A stretch of 6,120 nucleotides of DNA from Candidatus Kerfeldbacteria bacterium. GTDB lineage: Bacteria > Patescibacteriota > Patescibacteriia > PEXW01. The number at the start of each line of letters is the position of its first letter. Position 1 is the stretch's first letter. Under the pieces are notes generated by a model that worked only from the letters and a program-made list of their open reading frames with translations, made no database searches and had not been told where the DNA came from. The stretch spans positions 1 through 6,120 of the forward strand of contig CAIPSZ010000085.1 of the NCBI GenBank assembly GCA_903867845.1, read 5' to 3'. Of this stretch, positions 5,949-6,120 are shown piece after piece. The translations under genes were made by a program, and so were the position numbers.

Positions 5949-5953
5949 GGATT
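5926..5953 (+). other. UUCG-tetraloop hairpin overlapping the minus-strand promoter
   Basis: On the plus strand CCAGC-TTCG-GCTGG (5932-5945) is a perfect 5-bp stem with the very stable C(UUCG)G loop. It extends outward through AGTCCT (5926-5931) pairing with AGGATT (5948-5953) across a CA bulge, with one G-U pair that exists only in plus-strand RNA. It is followed by a short run of T (5952-5955). It may be a weak plus-strand terminator in tandem with the one at 5972, or chance within the promoter. Confidence 0.35.
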
Positions 5954-5971
5954 TTACCAGACGAAGTTGGG

Positions 5972-6004
5972 GGCGGACGAAGATGCGCTTCGTCCGCCAT
6001 TTTT
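5972..6004 (+). terminator. Strong intrinsic terminator facing right, with no recognised plus-strand gene before it
   Basis: GGCGGACGAAG (5972-5982) and CTTCGTCCGCC (5988-5998) form a perfect, GC-rich 11-bp stem with a 5-nt loop, followed by ATTTTTAACTTTT (5999-6011). This is a canonical terminator for plus-strand transcription. On the minus strand the hairpin is followed by CCCAACTT, not by T residues. No plus-strand gene precedes it within the window apart from the region opposite the candidate RNA. It may stop antisense transcripts or, as an RNA hairpin, mark the 3' end of a minus-strand gene lying further right. Confidence 0.65.
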
Positions 6005-6083
6005 AACTTTTCTGCCTACGACGATACGCGTGGAATGCCATTACCGAAGTTAGAACATGAACCATTGCGCACGCAATGTACAT
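6003..6083 (-). CDS. Doubtful 26-codon open frame upstream of the murJ leader
   Basis: A minus-strand ATG at 6083 opens a 26-codon frame ending in TAA at 6005-6003. It has a hydrophobic first half (MYIACAMVHVLTSVMAF) and a basic end (HAYRRRQKS), so it could be a tiny membrane protein. AGAGGT lies just before it, but only 3 nt from the ATG, which is closer than usual. The GC-rich hairpin at 5972-5998 follows directly. The frame is short enough to be chance, and I cannot assign a family. Confidence 0.25.
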   Translation of the reverse strand: MYIACAMVHVLTSVMAFHAYRRRQKS

Positions 6084-6089
6084 GTACCT

Positions 6090-6120
6090 CTAAAATTGTT
6101 TCATCGACGGATCAGCAAAG
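6090..6120 (-). CDS. Possible C-terminal end of a gene entering from the right edge
   Basis: One minus-strand frame stays open from the window edge for nine codons (FADPSMKQF) and stops at TAG (6092-6090). Another frame gives LLIRR and stops at TGA (6103-6101), so the frame cannot be decided. Either could be the tail of a gene upstream of murJ. The evidence is only that the other long genes run this way. Confidence 0.22.
   Translation of the reverse strand, partial: FADPSMKQF

Noticed and set aside
5711..5998. RNase P RNA, tmRNA or SRP RNA in the non-coding block
   Set aside because: I looked on both strands for GGAAAGTCC and ACAGAA (RNase P), the T-arm GGTTCRA and terminal CCA (tmRNA), and the GGAAGGNAGCA loop (SRP). 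None is present.
6035..6120. A plus-strand frame from the ATG at 6035, open to the right edge
   Set aside because: It has no ribosome-binding site or promoter, starts shortly after a terminator, has unremarkable composition (MPLPKLEHEP...), and is too short to judge.

Overview
The window reads as chromosomal DNA from a free-running bacterial lineage with small, tightly packed genes, most likely a member of the Patescibacteria/Candidate Phyla Radiation (CPR). That placement is an inference, from the style of the MurJ and bacterial-PH proteins, overlapping start/stop codons, uncharacterised envelope proteins and very weak Shine-Dalgarno signals. UGA is a normal stop at three genes, so the UGA=Gly code of Gracilibacteria and Absconditabacteria is excluded. 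There is no sign of a phage, transposon, CRISPR array, tRNA or rRNA.

Layout on the minus strand, in transcription order from the right end. Bases 6120-5664 hold no convincing long gene. They hold a sigma70-type promoter (5921-5948), a strongly self-complementary stretch of about 230 nt that looks like a structured RNA or leader (5914-5682), and an intrinsic terminator at its end (5682-5710). Then come murJ (lipid II flippase family, 5663-4044) and lepA (elongation factor 4, 4047-2191), coupled by a GTGA overlap. After a 113-nt break follow a membrane-anchored bacterial PH-domain protein (2077-1460), a single-pass protein with a YpmS/TULIP-like external domain (1463-831, ATGA overlap), a polytopic membrane protein (824-63), and the first 19 codons of another gene running off the left edge (58-1).

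The 113-nt break between lepA and the PH gene is filled by a 38-codon open frame on the plus strand (2078-2194). It encodes a basic N-terminus and one membrane span. Its ATG abuts the PH gene's ATG (CATATG), its TAA overlaps lepA's TAG (CTAA), and a perfect extended -10 element lies upstream inside the PH gene.

Apart from lepA, all annotated proteins appear membrane-linked, so the region can be read as an envelope/translation cluster: MurJ moves the cell-wall precursor, EF4 acts on the ribosome, and the downstream genes may form an uncharacterised envelope module. The strongest candidates for something new are the structured RNA upstream of murJ, the wedged antisense microprotein gene, and the loss of two arginines from MurJ that are essential in E. 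coli.
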